64,000 nucleotides of DNA, from NCBI RefSeq assembly GCF_042754225.1, contig NZ_JBHZAH010000001.1, positions 62,001 through 126,000 on the forward strand. Reading direction: 5' to 3'. Source of the stretch: Rhodococcus_G sp042754225. GTDB taxonomy: Bacteria > Actinomycetota > Actinomycetes > Mycobacteriales > Mycobacteriaceae. The position numbers were made by a program, and so were the translations under genes. A model generated the notes under the pieces. It ran no database searches. It was not told where the DNA came from and saw only the letters and a list, made by a program, of their open reading frames with translations. Shown one piece after another: positions 46,020 to 54,594 of this stretch (the first letter of the stretch is position 1; the number at the start of each line of letters is the position of its first letter).

Positions 46020-46433
46020 ATGGACACCACCACCACGATCATCTGGATCGTTGTTGCTGTCGTCGTCGTTGTCGTGGCTGTCGCACCCGTCTGGGTGCTG
46101 GCACGCCGGCGCACCCAACAACGACGCGACGAGGCGACGACCATTCGTGACAAGGCGACGGAGCAGTCGTTCAAGGTCGGGCAGCGTGAAGCACTGGCCG
46201 ACGAGACGGCGGCCAAGGCGCGCGTGGCGGCCGCGGAGGCGGACGCGAAGTCGGCCGAGGCGAAGCGACTGCAGGAACGGGCCGCCGAGCGGAGCAATGA
46301 CGCTTCCACGGCGAGGGAAGAGCTGAACCAGGAATGGGATCGCGCGGACAAGGTCGATCCGGACCACGACTCGAACACTCCCAGCGGCACAAACGAACAC
46401 GACGGCGGGCCGCATCCGGGCGGCGACCGATAG
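46020..46433 (+). CDS. Membrane-anchored coiled-coil protein of unknown function
   Basis: A 137-residue protein: a membrane helix at residues 7-28 (TIIWIVVAVVVVVVAVAPVW), then a basic stretch and a long Ala/Glu/Lys/Arg coiled coil (about 40-105), and an acidic, disordered tail. AGGAG supports ATG 46020. No enzyme motif. Its setting among stress genes suggests an envelope-stress or scaffolding role. Confidence 0.75.
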   Translation: MDTTTTIIWIVVAVVVVVVAVAPVWVLARRRTQQRRDEATTIRDKATEQSFKVGQREALADETAAKARVAAAEADAKSAEAKRLQERAAERSNDASTAREELNQEWDRADKVDPDHDSNTPSGTNEHDGGPHPGGDR

Positions 46434-46493
46434 CCGGACGGCAGACCGGTCGCGGCTACTGCGTCGCGGCGGTCGAGTCGTCGTCGGGCCCGA

Positions 46494-47036
46494 TCATCGC
46501 CCGCGAATCTGCCAGGGGAGGACCAGCCAGAAGTACGCGAACATCAACGCCGTCACCGCCCCGGCGACGGTCGCGACGCTCGGGTTCACGACTGCAGCGG
46601 CGATGAGCGTCACCACGCCGGTCATCGCAAGGCCGAGGAGCACGAGGCCCGTCAGTGCGAACCGGTGCGCGGTGGCCACGATCGTGCGCAGCTTGCGCTG
46701 CCGGAACAGGATTCGATGCATCCCGACCGGCGCGATGAGCAGCCGAGCACATGACGGTCGCCAGGTACGCGCCGCGTTCGACCGACGACAGTTCATCGAA
46801 GCGTGGCTGGAACGGCAGGATCAGCAGGAATCCGGTGAGGAGTTGACGCCGGTCTGGGCAACCCGCAGTTCCTGCAAGATGCTCGTCCAGTTGCGGTCGA
46901 GGCGTTCGGTCTCGGTCTCGTTCCGCTCGCGCCGATGCCACTCCGCGTCGAGCTCGGGATGGCCGACGGGGATCGAGCGTGTCTCGTCGACCGCCGGCTC
47001 CGTGCGGTGGCCACGAACTCGGCCGGACATGGTCAC
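46494..47036 (-). pseudogene. DUF6328-family membrane protein broken by two frameshifts
   Basis: Three pieces in different frames join into one DUF6328 protein. The N-terminus has ERNETETERLDRNWTSILQE (frame to about 46838). The middle is LLTGFLLILPFQPRFDELSS up to TVMCS. The C-terminus has LLIAPVGMHRILFRQRKLRT and ends FAYFWLVLPWQIRG. The first break fits a one-base deletion near 46838; the second fits a short deletion near 46750. The C-terminal piece alone is open as 46494-46796. Confidence 0.85.
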
Positions 47037-47042
47037 TCGTCG

Positions 47043-47579
47043 TCAGTCGTCCCGGACCTCGAGAGGAAGGGCGGGTTCGGGCGCATTTCCGGCGAACGCG
47101 ATGTGACCGCCGAGCGCGCCAGCGGCCCCTGCCGCGCCGAGTCCGAGCACGCTCAGCAGGCCGGCACGGAATCCGGGTGATGCCTTGCGTCGCCGGTAGG
47201 ACGCGAGCATCAGCAGCGCCGCGACGGTGTTTCCGGCTGCATGAATCAACCCGGCCCGCCGTTGAGCCGCGTCGCGCAGGGACCAGTCCGCCCAACCGGT
47301 CGCCAGCGCGGGCGGCACCGTGACCAGGCCGAACCCGATCATCCGGCGGGCCGCGACGTGATCGCGAAAAACGATGTCCAGCACCAGGGAGCTCGTCCAT
47401 GCGCCGAGCGGGGCGGTGACCGTCATCGGATGCACGGGATGTCCCAGCCAGGCGCCACGCAGGATGCCTGCGATCGGACGGTCGTCGACTCCACGCTGGA
47501 TGCGGTCGCGCAGCGCATCGCCGACCGGATCGAGCGCTGCAACCGACTCGGCGCGTCCCAGTGCGCTTCGAATACTCAT
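47043..47579 (-). CDS. DUF2231 membrane protein
   Basis: A 178-residue membrane protein with four hydrophobic segments and the DUF2231 signature LGHPVHPMTVTAPLGAWTSS near residue 46, plus the GLVTVPPALATGWADW block. Family members may bind heme through conserved His residues. ATG 47579 lies nine bases after a SigF-type -10 box, so the transcript may be nearly leaderless. It is followed by the broken DUF6328 gene on the same strand. Confidence 0.88.
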   Translation of the reverse strand: MSIRSALGRAESVAALDPVGDALRDRIQRGVDDRPIAGILRGAWLGHPVHPMTVTAPLGAWTSSLVLDIVFRDHVAARRMIGFGLVTVPPALATGWADWSLRDAAQRRAGLIHAAGNTVAALLMLASYRRRKASPGFRAGLLSVLGLGAAGAAGALGGHIAFAGNAPEPALPLEVRDD

Positions 47580-47588
47580 GACGAGGGC

Positions 47589-47614
47589 GTACCCGTGTCG
47601 GGGCCCGGCGAAAC
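47589..47614 (-). promoter_or_regulatory. SigF-type promoter of the DUF2231 gene
   Basis: Minus strand: GTTT (47611-47614), 16-base spacer, GGGTAC (47589-47594). Confidence 0.7.
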
Positions 47615-47865
47615 TTCCAGCGGGCTGCGAGACCGCCTGCTTTCCGGTCGGAGCGCCCCGGTTGGACCTAGTGATTGCGTAGTCGCCTTGCCTGCGGAGA
47701 TCCGCGGAGCGCGCCTGGTCCTTCAGGTGGGGGTCCGATCCCATCCTCGGCACTGTTGCCCTCCCTCGGCGTCGCGTCGCCCGAGTGGACCGCTGCATCG
47801 GTCCTGCGAGATGTTCCCAGTGGCGCACCGGCCGAAACGGGCCAGAACCGTCGCCGACACAGGGG

Positions 47866-49620
47866 TCAACTGTTGGGGCGTGACCCCGTTCGAGGCATCG
47901 GGACGGACCAGCGGAGCGTGGTCCCCTCGAGGGGCGTGCTGTCGACGGTGATCGTCCCGTCGGCGGCGATGGCCCGGGCCTCGAGGTTGGCGAGGCCCCG
48001 GCGGCGTGCGTCCGGCGGTACGCCCCGACCGTTGTCGCAGACCTCGATCGTCAGATTGTCGTCGACGGCGACCGAGATGGTCACGGTCGTCGCGTCGGCG
48101 TGCCTGACGACGTTGCACAGCGCCTCGCGGAGCACGGCTTCGGCATGATCCGCGATCCACGGCGGGACTACGGAGAGTGGACCCGACGTGTGCAACGTGG
48201 TCCGGAGACCGGAGTCGGCCGTGACGTCCGCGGTCACCTGGTGCAGTCGCCGTCGCAGCCGTGTGGTCCCCTCCTGTCCGCCGTGGAGGTCGAATATTGC
48301 GGTTCGGATGTCCTGCACGATCTCCTGGAGGTCGTCCACCGTGTCGGAAAGTCGTTGCTGAACCTCCGGAGACCTCGCGCGCTGCAGGCTCCCCTGAACT
48401 GACAGTCCCACGGCGAACAGGCGCTGAATGACGTGGTCGTGCAGGTCACGTGCGATTCGATCGCGATCGGCGAGTACGTCGAGTTCGCGCATCTGCCGTT
48501 GCGTGTTCGCGAGCCGGAGCGCCACTGCGGCGTGGTCGGCAAACGCAGACACCAGCGACTGCTGCTCGCTGCTGAACGGTTCGCGGCCGGCGTTGCGAAG
48601 GCACACCAGCACACCGGACACCGTGTGTGCTGCCCGCAACGGCAGCGCGAGTGCCGCGCCCGTCAGGTCTGCCTCACGGAGGCCGGGGTCGAAGGTCAGT
48701 CGATCGACGTGAACTGGCTTTCGGTTGCGGAAGGCCTCGCCCGAGGTCGATCCCTGGAGTGGAATCCGGTGGCCGATGATGGTGGGCGGTGCTGATCCGG
48801 CGGCCACACTCACCACCAACTCCGTCAGTGAGTCCTGCTCGGCGTCCGGGTCGTCGGGCACGGCCAGGAAGGTGCAGTCCGAATCCGTCAGTTCCAGGAT
48901 CTTGCTCGCGACCAGCTGGAGAACGTCGGTCGGCTCACCGCCGGCGAGGAGGGCCACGGCGATCTGGCGGGTCGCCTCGTCCCAGGCCTGCTTGTTCCGA
49001 GACCGCTCGTAGAGGCGGGCATTCTCGATGGCGACACCCGCCGCCGCCGCGAGCGCCTCGACGACGACTTCGTCGTCGGCACTGAACTGCTGCCCGTCGG
49101 CCTTCTCGGTGAGGTACAGGTTGCCGAACACCTCGTCGTGGATCTGGACGGGCACGCCGAGGAAGGTTCGCATCGGTGGATGACCTTCGGGGAACCCGAC
49201 CGATTCCGGATGGGTCGACAGGTCGTCCAGGCGTATCGGCTTCGGTTCGGCGATGAGGACACCGAGCACTCCGCGGCCGCGGGGCAGCGCACCTATCTGC
49301 TTGCGCGTCTTCTCGTCGATGCCCTCGTAGACGAACGCGGTCAGTTCGTCGCGGGGCCCACGGACTCCGAGCGCACCGTATCGTGCGTCGACCAGGCTGA
49401 TGGCGGCGTGCACGATGGTGCGTAGCGTGCGGTCGAGATCGAGGCCGGAGGCCACGGCCAGAACTGCACCGAGCAGCGCGTCGACCTGATCGCGCGAATG
49501 GATGATCTCGTGGATTCGGTCCTGCAGGCCGACGAGCGGTTCCCGCAACCTGAGCTGGGACGGTGATTCCCGAATCTCGGCGGAGTCCTGCCCCTCGGCA
49601 TCAGAATCGCGGCCGACCAT
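47866..49620 (-). CDS. dosS: Heme-GAF sensor histidine kinase DosS/DevS
   Basis: A 584-residue sensor kinase. GAF-A (about residues 60-205) contains GHPPMRTFLGVPVQIHDEVF with His147 at the position of the heme-proximal His149 of M. tuberculosis DosS. GAF-B (about 230-375) follows. The HisKA_3 phosphoacceptor is H394 in RIARDLHDHVIQRLF, and the ATPase domain has NVVRHADA and DNGRGVP. It senses oxygen, NO or redox state and phosphorylates DosR. It lies 44 bp downstream of dosR on the same strand, probably one operon with the nitroreductase gene. Confidence 0.95.
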   Translation of the reverse strand: MVGRDSDAEGQDSAEIRESPSQLRLREPLVGLQDRIHEIIHSRDQVDALLGAVLAVASGLDLDRTLRTIVHAAISLVDARYGALGVRGPRDELTAFVYEGIDEKTRKQIGALPRGRGVLGVLIAEPKPIRLDDLSTHPESVGFPEGHPPMRTFLGVPVQIHDEVFGNLYLTEKADGQQFSADDEVVVEALAAAAGVAIENARLYERSRNKQAWDEATRQIAVALLAGGEPTDVLQLVASKILELTDSDCTFLAVPDDPDAEQDSLTELVVSVAAGSAPPTIIGHRIPLQGSTSGEAFRNRKPVHVDRLTFDPGLREADLTGAALALPLRAAHTVSGVLVCLRNAGREPFSSEQQSLVSAFADHAAVALRLANTQRQMRELDVLADRDRIARDLHDHVIQRLFAVGLSVQGSLQRARSPEVQQRLSDTVDDLQEIVQDIRTAIFDLHGGQEGTTRLRRRLHQVTADVTADSGLRTTLHTSGPLSVVPPWIADHAEAVLREALCNVVRHADATTVTISVAVDDNLTIEVCDNGRGVPPDARRRGLANLEARAIAADGTITVDSTPLEGTTLRWSVPMPRTGSRPNS

Positions 49621-49664
49621 GGTGGAGTCTCCTACCGTCGGTCACTGTCTCGGTATCCGCCCGG

Positions 49665-50306
49665 TCAATGTGCTCGGGGCTCCATCTTCGTGGCAAGGAC
49701 GGCCGCCTGAGTGCGGCGTTCTACGCCGAGCTTGGTGAGCAGGCGCGAGACGTAGTTCTTGACGGTCTTCTCGGCCAAGTACATTCGTGCTGCGATCTGC
49801 CTGTTGGTGAGCCCCTCGCCGAGAAGCTCGAGCAGCGTCCGTTCCTGGTCCGAGAGCTCGGAGAAGGGTCCCGAGTCAGGACGTTCACCTGCTCGCAACC
49901 TCGCCATCAGTGCGGCGGCGGCCTGACTGTCGAGCATGGACTTGCCTGTTCCGACCTCGTGCACTGCCCTGGTCAACTCGAACCCCTTGATGTCTTTGAC
50001 GACATATCCACTTGCACCCGCGAGGATCGCGTCGAGGATGGCCTCCTCGTCGGTGAAGGAGGTCAGGATCAGGCAGTGGAGTGTGGGTAGACGGGACATG
50101 AGTTCGCGACAGAGCTCGATCCCATTGCCGTCCGGCAGACGAACATCGAGGACCGCGACGTCAGGTCGCAGGGCCGGAATGCGGGCGAGCGCGTGCGAGC
50201 AGGTTCCGGCCTCACCGACTATCTGGAGTTCGGGGTCGGACTCGAGCAGGTCGACCAAGCCTCGGCGCACCACTTCGTGGTCGTCCACCAGAAAGACCTT
50301 GATCAT
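49665..50306 (-). CDS. dosR: Dormancy response regulator DosR/DevR
   Basis: A 213-residue NarL/LuxR-type response regulator. The receiver domain starts MIKVFLVDDHEVVRRGLVDL; the phosphoacceptor Asp is in VAVLDVRLPDGNG near residue 54. The hinge GASGYVVKDIKGFELTRAV (about 95-112) and the C-terminal HTH with LGEGLTNRQIAARMYLAEKT and VKNYVSRLLTKLG nearly repeat M. tuberculosis DosR. It activates genes with DosR boxes on oxygen limitation or NO. No good box lies directly before it; read-through from the nitroreductase promoter is likely. Confidence 0.96.
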   Translation of the reverse strand: MIKVFLVDDHEVVRRGLVDLLESDPELQIVGEAGTCSHALARIPALRPDVAVLDVRLPDGNGIELCRELMSRLPTLHCLILTSFTDEEAILDAILAGASGYVVKDIKGFELTRAVHEVGTGKSMLDSQAAAALMARLRAGERPDSGPFSELSDQERTLLELLGEGLTNRQIAARMYLAEKTVKNYVSRLLTKLGVERRTQAAVLATKMEPRAH

Positions 50307-50421
50307 GCGGCAACCTCCGTGCCCGTGACTGCAGCCAGTCCCACCGTACGTCAGATTCAGCTGTGGCGGCGCAGAGAACGAGCCCACCGGACGCGGGTAC
50401 TCGGAGCAGCCGGAGTCGAGT

Positions 50422-50445
50422 GCATGGTCGAGATCTCGACCATGC
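50422..50445. promoter_or_regulatory. Perfect 24-bp palindrome between the nitroreductase gene and dosR
   Basis: Each half is GCATGGTCGAGA and its exact reverse complement, with no spacer. It is unlike the DosR boxes. It could be a binding site for another regulator, or a hairpin that attenuates dosR transcription. Confidence 0.6.
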
Positions 50446-50529
50446 CGAAGGTGATCGCGGAGGCGGAGTCTCCCGGACACACGGCGTCGAGACGGGAGAT
50501 GCAGTTCGAGATCGGTCGGTGTGTCCTCG

Positions 50530-51507
50530 TCACCCGAGTGACAGCACCTCCGAACTCGGGCGACGTGGTGTTTCGCTCAGCCGGACAGGTCCGGGTACCG
50601 TCCCGAGTCGGACGAGGACCTGTGGGTAGCCGACGTCGGGAGCGAGCTCGCGGATCATCTCGCGGCTGCCCTCGATCTCGGTGAGGTGGGTCAACGGGCA
50701 GGTGGAGTTTCCGAGCGCGGTCGCCTCGAGTAGGACCGCTGACAATGCCTCGCCGCAGCACGCCCAGTCGGTGGGGCGGTCGGTTGCGGTACTCAGCATC
50801 ATGACGGTGGATTCGTCGACGCCTCGACTCGGTTCCGCACCGGCCTGGGCACGGATCGGGAGCACCCGTCCCGCCGACACCAGGGTGTCGTCGGATCCGG
50901 TGGCGAGGGCGTCCGGCGGTATCCCCTCGAACGGAAATGATTGACCTGCCCACCAATTGAGTTCGGCTTGGTACGGCGATTCGGAGTGGCGGCTCGACGA
51001 ACTCGTCCCCGACGCCGCGGCCGGTTCGGGACGAACCTCGGGCGGCAGGACGGTGGCGGTCGCCGAGTAGCGTCCTGCGGCCCCTCGCAGGACGTCGAAC
51101 AAGTCCGGGGTTCCGACCGCGGGGGCGAAGGGCCTGGGGTCGGTCCGCCGGTGCCTGATGGCCGTCAGCAAGTCGAAATCGTGTGAACGAGGCACGGCAT
51201 CCCGCCGGAATCGCACCGAGGCCACCAGATGGGGCAGGGTTGGCTCGGGCAGGAGTTCGACGGCTGCGCGCCAGCGAAGGGGCAGAAGTGCCACCTGCAG
51301 GTGGTGCAGCGCCGCACCACAGCTGATGAAGAGCTGACGCCCCGAGGGATCGGCCGAGGCGAGCAGCCGAGTCCGGTCGCCGTGCAGATCGAGCCGGCCG
51401 TCGTTGTAGAGCCAGCGCCATGGCTGGGTGTTGTGCACCGACGGTGCCCGGCAGGCCAAGTCGACGGCGATCCGGACCACGTTGGCGACCGGAACGGTGG
51501 TGTCCAT
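50530..51507 (-). CDS. Acg-family nitroreductase-like flavoprotein
   Basis: A 325-residue protein of the Acg family (M. tuberculosis Rv2032, Rv3131, Rv3127). N-terminal CRAPSVHNTQPWRW (about residues 19-32) and HRRTDPRPFAP near 118 are the family marks; the FMN fold is retained but Acg proteins often lack reductase activity and may store flavin. DosR-regulated in mycobacteria. Here it heads a likely operon with dosR and dosS and is divergent from a universal stress gene, with two DosR-box-like sites between. Confidence 0.92.
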   Translation of the reverse strand: MDTTVPVANVVRIAVDLACRAPSVHNTQPWRWLYNDGRLDLHGDRTRLLASADPSGRQLFISCGAALHHLQVALLPLRWRAAVELLPEPTLPHLVASVRFRRDAVPRSHDFDLLTAIRHRRTDPRPFAPAVGTPDLFDVLRGAAGRYSATATVLPPEVRPEPAAASGTSSSSRHSESPYQAELNWWAGQSFPFEGIPPDALATGSDDTLVSAGRVLPIRAQAGAEPSRGVDESTVMMLSTATDRPTDWACCGEALSAVLLEATALGNSTCPLTHLTEIEGSREMIRELAPDVGYPQVLVRLGTVPGPVRLSETPRRPSSEVLSLG

Positions 51508-51587
51508 GCCGCCTCCTCACAGCTGGTCGGCGTCGGCCTCGCTCGGATCGCACACTTCAGTCTCGTGCGGCGGTCTTGCCGGCGATA

Positions 51588-51601
51588 GTGCCGATGGTCA
51601 C
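51588..51601. promoter_or_regulatory. DosR-box-like site (nitroreductase side)
   Basis: GTGCCGATGGTCAC on the plus strand (GTGACCATCGGCAC on the minus strand). It shares GTGACCA with the box at 55597-55610. About 81 bp before the nitroreductase start. Confidence 0.5.
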
Positions 51602-51683
51602 CTGTCCTCCCGGGCCATCCCGGCAGGTCCAGTGGGTGCCATCGCGGATGGCCTCCTGTCCGATGACCACTGGCCGTGCCGGT

Positions 51684-51697
51684 GGGACGTTCGTCTC
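51684..51697. promoter_or_regulatory. DosR-box-like site (universal stress protein side)
   Basis: GGGACGTTCGTCTC, close to the mycobacterial core GGGACTWWAGTCCC, about 95 bp before the universal stress gene. Confidence 0.6.
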
Positions 51698-51792
51698 TAC
51701 TCGGGAACGAGCTGGTCGAAAACAATGACGTTGGACCCGAAATCGGTTGTCGAAGAGAAGCATGCCCACCCGTCGAATGCGAGGAGAGCGAC

Positions 51793-52683
51793 ATGAGTGC
51801 CAACCCCCCGATAGTCGTCGGAGTCGACGGCTCGAGGTCTTCCAACGACGCGGTCTGGTGGGCGGCGGAGAACGCAGTCCGCCGGGGCGCCCCGCTTCAC
51901 CTGGTCGCCACCCTGTTCGTCGCGGGTACGTACGGAGTACCGATCGGTCTGCCTCCGGCGTACTTCGACGATCAAGAAGTCGAAGGAAAGAGACGTCTGT
52001 CGGGAGCAACCGACCTGGCTCGGGAGGCGGCGTCGGGAAATCCGTTGTCGATCGAGTCGGAACTGGTGTCGGGTCAGCCGAGCCGGGTGTTGCTCGAGCG
52101 CGCCCGAGGGGCCCGGATGGTGGTCGTCGGGTCTCGCGGTCTCGGCGAAGTCACCGGCGGGCTGCTCGGGTCGGTCAGCACGCCAGTCGCCGCCCACGCA
52201 GGGTGCCCGGTGGCCGTCATCCGGGCGATCGCTGACCCCGAAGGCGCCGCTGGTGGCCCGGTCGTCGTGGGGGTGGACGGCACAGAGAACAGCGAACCGG
52301 CGATCGCTGAGGCCTTTCTCGAGGCGTCGCTGCGCGGCGTCGAACTGATCGCGGTACACGCATGGTCGGATGTGAACCTCTCGAACCTTCTCACGAACGA
52401 GCGGTCTCTCGACTGGACGTCCATTCGTGCGCGCGAAGAGGCGTCACTGGCCGAGTGCCTCGCGGGGTTCGGTGAGAACTTCCCGGACGTCGCGGTCCGC
52501 CGCGTCGTGGTGCAGGACCGCGGACTGCAGGCTCTGATCGAATTCTCCAAACAGTCGCAACTGGTGGTCGTCGGAAGCCGTGGTCGCGGCGGTTTCGCCA
52601 GCCTGCTGCTCGGGTCCACGAGCAGGGCGCTGCTGCACTCGGTTACCAGCCCGCTGATGATCGTGCGCCGCCCTGAGCAGTGA
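51793..52683 (+). CDS. Tandem universal stress protein
   Basis: A 296-residue protein with two USP domains (about 5-145 and 155-293). Both carry the ATP-binding G-2X-G-9X-G(S/T) motif: VVGSRGLGEVTGGLLGS near residue 112 and VVGSRGRGGFASLLLGSTS near 260. Each domain starts with VVGVDG. Such proteins are among the most strongly DosR-induced genes in mycobacteria. ATG 51793 has GAGGAG upstream, and a DosR-type box lies 95 bp upstream. Confidence 0.93.
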   Translation: MSANPPIVVGVDGSRSSNDAVWWAAENAVRRGAPLHLVATLFVAGTYGVPIGLPPAYFDDQEVEGKRRLSGATDLAREAASGNPLSIESELVSGQPSRVLLERARGARMVVVGSRGLGEVTGGLLGSVSTPVAAHAGCPVAVIRAIADPEGAAGGPVVVGVDGTENSEPAIAEAFLEASLRGVELIAVHAWSDVNLSNLLTNERSLDWTSIRAREEASLAECLAGFGENFPDVAVRRVVVQDRGLQALIEFSKQSQLVVVGSRGRGGFASLLLGSTSRALLHSVTSPLMIVRRPEQ

Positions 52684-52712
52684 ATCATGCTGGCTCTCGA
52701 AACTCCGCACGC

Positions 52713-52813
52713 GCAATTGCGGCCGGCGAGGAGGCGGTCCTGGCGGAGCGGGTGGCAGGATGGAAGGAGCGGTTCCCCGGTGTGCCGATCGGGCGGTACC
52801 GGGGACGGCGCCG
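52713..52813 (+). pseudogene. Fragment of a universal stress protein
   Basis: In one frame this reads AIAAGEEAVLAERVAGWKER and then FPGVPIGRYRGRR, the middle of a second USP domain as in the intact USPs of this window. Nothing before or after continues the fold. Likely the leftover of a duplicated USP gene. Confidence 0.6.
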
Positions 52814-52837
52814 TGTGGTCGGACGCGGAGGCGACGG

Positions 52838-53611
52838 ATGCCCCAGGTAGGCAAGGCGAGGTCGACGGCGACGATCTGTGGGCATCCGTTTGCGGCGGTG
52901 CTGTTCGACTTGGACGGAGTCGTCACCGATACGGCCAGCCTCCACGCAGCCGCCTGGAAATGCATGTTCGACAGCTTTCTCGAGGGCCGGGGCTCCGATC
53001 AATTGTTCACTCCCGAGGACTACCGCCGTTGCGTCGACGGACGCGAGCGGTCGGATGGCGTCAGCACGTTCCTGCGGTCGCGGGGGATTGACCTTCCGCC
53101 GGGGACCCGATCGGATCCGGCGTCAGCGGACAGTGTCTGTGGACTCGGCGCTCGCAAGGATGCGTTGTTCCGCCGACTCCTCACTACCGAAGGGGTGCCC
53201 ATCCTTGCCGGAACGGTCGACGTGCTCCGCCGGCTCCGGACGGCGGGCGTTCCGACGGCGGTCGTCAGTGCAAGCCGCAACGCCGCGCGGGTGCTCGAGG
53301 CGGCAGGACTGATCGACGAGTTCGATGTCCGCGTCGACGGTATCGACGCTGAGCGTTCGGGATTGCCGGGGAAACCGGATGCCGCAACTTTTCTGGAGGC
53401 CGCCAGGCGACTCGGGGTGAAGCCGGATCGTGCTGTTGTGGTGGAAGATTCGGTGGCCGGAGTTCGCGCGGCCAGCGCTGGTGGCTTCGGGCTCGTGGTC
53501 GGGCTCGCCGCCGATCGCGTGGGTGCGGAGCTGAGTGAGAGCGGCGCCGACGTCGTGGTGAACGATCTGGCGGACCTCGACGTCGGGGTCGCGACGGACA
53601 CGCCCGAGTAG
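52838..53611 (+). CDS. HAD-family beta-phosphoglucomutase-like phosphatase
   Basis: A 257-residue HAD subfamily IA protein. Nucleophile motif LFDLDGVVTDT near residue 22, motif II region VVSASRN near 142, Lys in GKPDAATFLEAARRLGV near 180 and VVVEDSVAGVRAA near 203 are all present. It resembles the N-terminal domain of M. tuberculosis OtsB1 (Rv2006), encoded separately here. It may isomerise beta-glucose-1-phosphate released by the GH65 enzyme 6 kb away. ATG 52838 follows GGAGG. Confidence 0.9.
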   Translation: MPQVGKARSTATICGHPFAAVLFDLDGVVTDTASLHAAAWKCMFDSFLEGRGSDQLFTPEDYRRCVDGRERSDGVSTFLRSRGIDLPPGTRSDPASADSVCGLGARKDALFRRLLTTEGVPILAGTVDVLRRLRTAGVPTAVVSASRNAARVLEAAGLIDEFDVRVDGIDAERSGLPGKPDAATFLEAARRLGVKPDRAVVVEDSVAGVRAASAGGFGLVVGLAADRVGAELSESGADVVVNDLADLDVGVATDTPE

Positions 53612-53680
53612 GCGAGGCTTGCGAGGGTGGACGGCTGTCGGGCATCCGTTCGTGGGTGCCGTCGTCCGGGAGGCGGACGG

Positions 53681-54541
53681 TCATGGGCACTCGCGGTAGA
53701 CGAGTATCGAACAGCGTCCGTGATAGATCAGGGACTGGCTGGTCGAGCCGAGCACCGCGCCCTCGACCTGGCCGCGGCCACGGCTGCCGACTACCACCAA
53801 CTGGGCGTGCGTACTCAGGGTGGTCAGGACCGCCTGCGGGCTTCCCTGAGTCAGAAGGGCGTCGACGCGAACTCCCGGAAGCGCTGTCTGCCAGCGCTCC
53901 GAACGCCCACGGATCTCCTCCTCGAATTCGTCCACCGCGGCAGCTTCCCGACGCGCGTGCGGATCCGGGCGGAAGGCGTACTCCGCTCGGACCGCCAACA
54001 CGTGCGTGGCCCTCGTCCGCGCCTCATGGATCCCCGCGCCGATGAGCGCGTCGTCGAGGTGGGTGCCGCTCACACCGACGACCACGGGTCGGGGACGCCG
54101 CGTCGTCGGTAGCTCCTGGCAGGTGTCACGAATGAGCACGATGGGGCACTGCGCCTGCGCGGCCAGGGCCGCGGCGGTGGAACCGAGCAGCATCCGGGGA
54201 AAGAACCCGACGCCAGTCGAACCCACCACCAGCATCGTGGCGGACTCGGATTGTGCGAGAAGGACGGAGCTCGGCTGCCCGACGGCCACGATGGTCTGAA
54301 CCTCGAGGTGGTTGCCCGTCTGTGCGACGGCGGCGGCGACCGACAGTGCTTGCTGCGCATGACGCGTGTCGAGGTCGGAGTGACTGCGTGTTCGCTCGTA
54401 GTCGGGGACGACACACACGAGGCGGAGCCCTGTGTGGCGGGCGGCGGCTTCGGTCACCGCCCACCTCGTTGCCTGCATCGCGCTGTCGGATCCGTCGACC
54501 CCGACGACGACGGGTGCTGCGGAGTGCGGGTCGTAAGTCAT
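53681..54541 (-). CDS. Tandem universal stress protein
   Basis: A 286-residue protein with two USP domains. The first has VVVGVDGSDSAMQATRWAV at residue 11 and VVGSTGVGFFPRMLLGSTA near 105. The second has VVVGVSGTHLDDAL near 152 and VVGSRGRGQVEGAVLGSTS near 253. It is downstream of the SHOCT gene on the same strand (53-bp gap). No clear DosR box precedes it. Confidence 0.92.
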   Translation of the reverse strand: MTYDPHSAAPVVVGVDGSDSAMQATRWAVTEAAARHTGLRLVCVVPDYERTRSHSDLDTRHAQQALSVAAAVAQTGNHLEVQTIVAVGQPSSVLLAQSESATMLVVGSTGVGFFPRMLLGSTAAALAAQAQCPIVLIRDTCQELPTTRRPRPVVVGVSGTHLDDALIGAGIHEARTRATHVLAVRAEYAFRPDPHARREAAAVDEFEEEIRGRSERWQTALPGVRVDALLTQGSPQAVLTTLSTHAQLVVVGSRGRGQVEGAVLGSTSQSLIYHGRCSILVYRECP

Positions 54542-54594
54542 CGTGCTCCGATCGCGCCGAGCCGGCGAGGACCGTCAGTCGCGGTGCTGAACGC

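Noticed and set aside
47580..47828. N-terminal extension of the DUF2231 frame
   Set aside because: It crosses the SigF-type promoter and lacks family similarity; ATG 47579 fits better.
51607..51614. CCATCC in the nitroreductase/USP intergenic region as a SigK -35
   Set aside because: No CGAA element follows at 16-17 bases.
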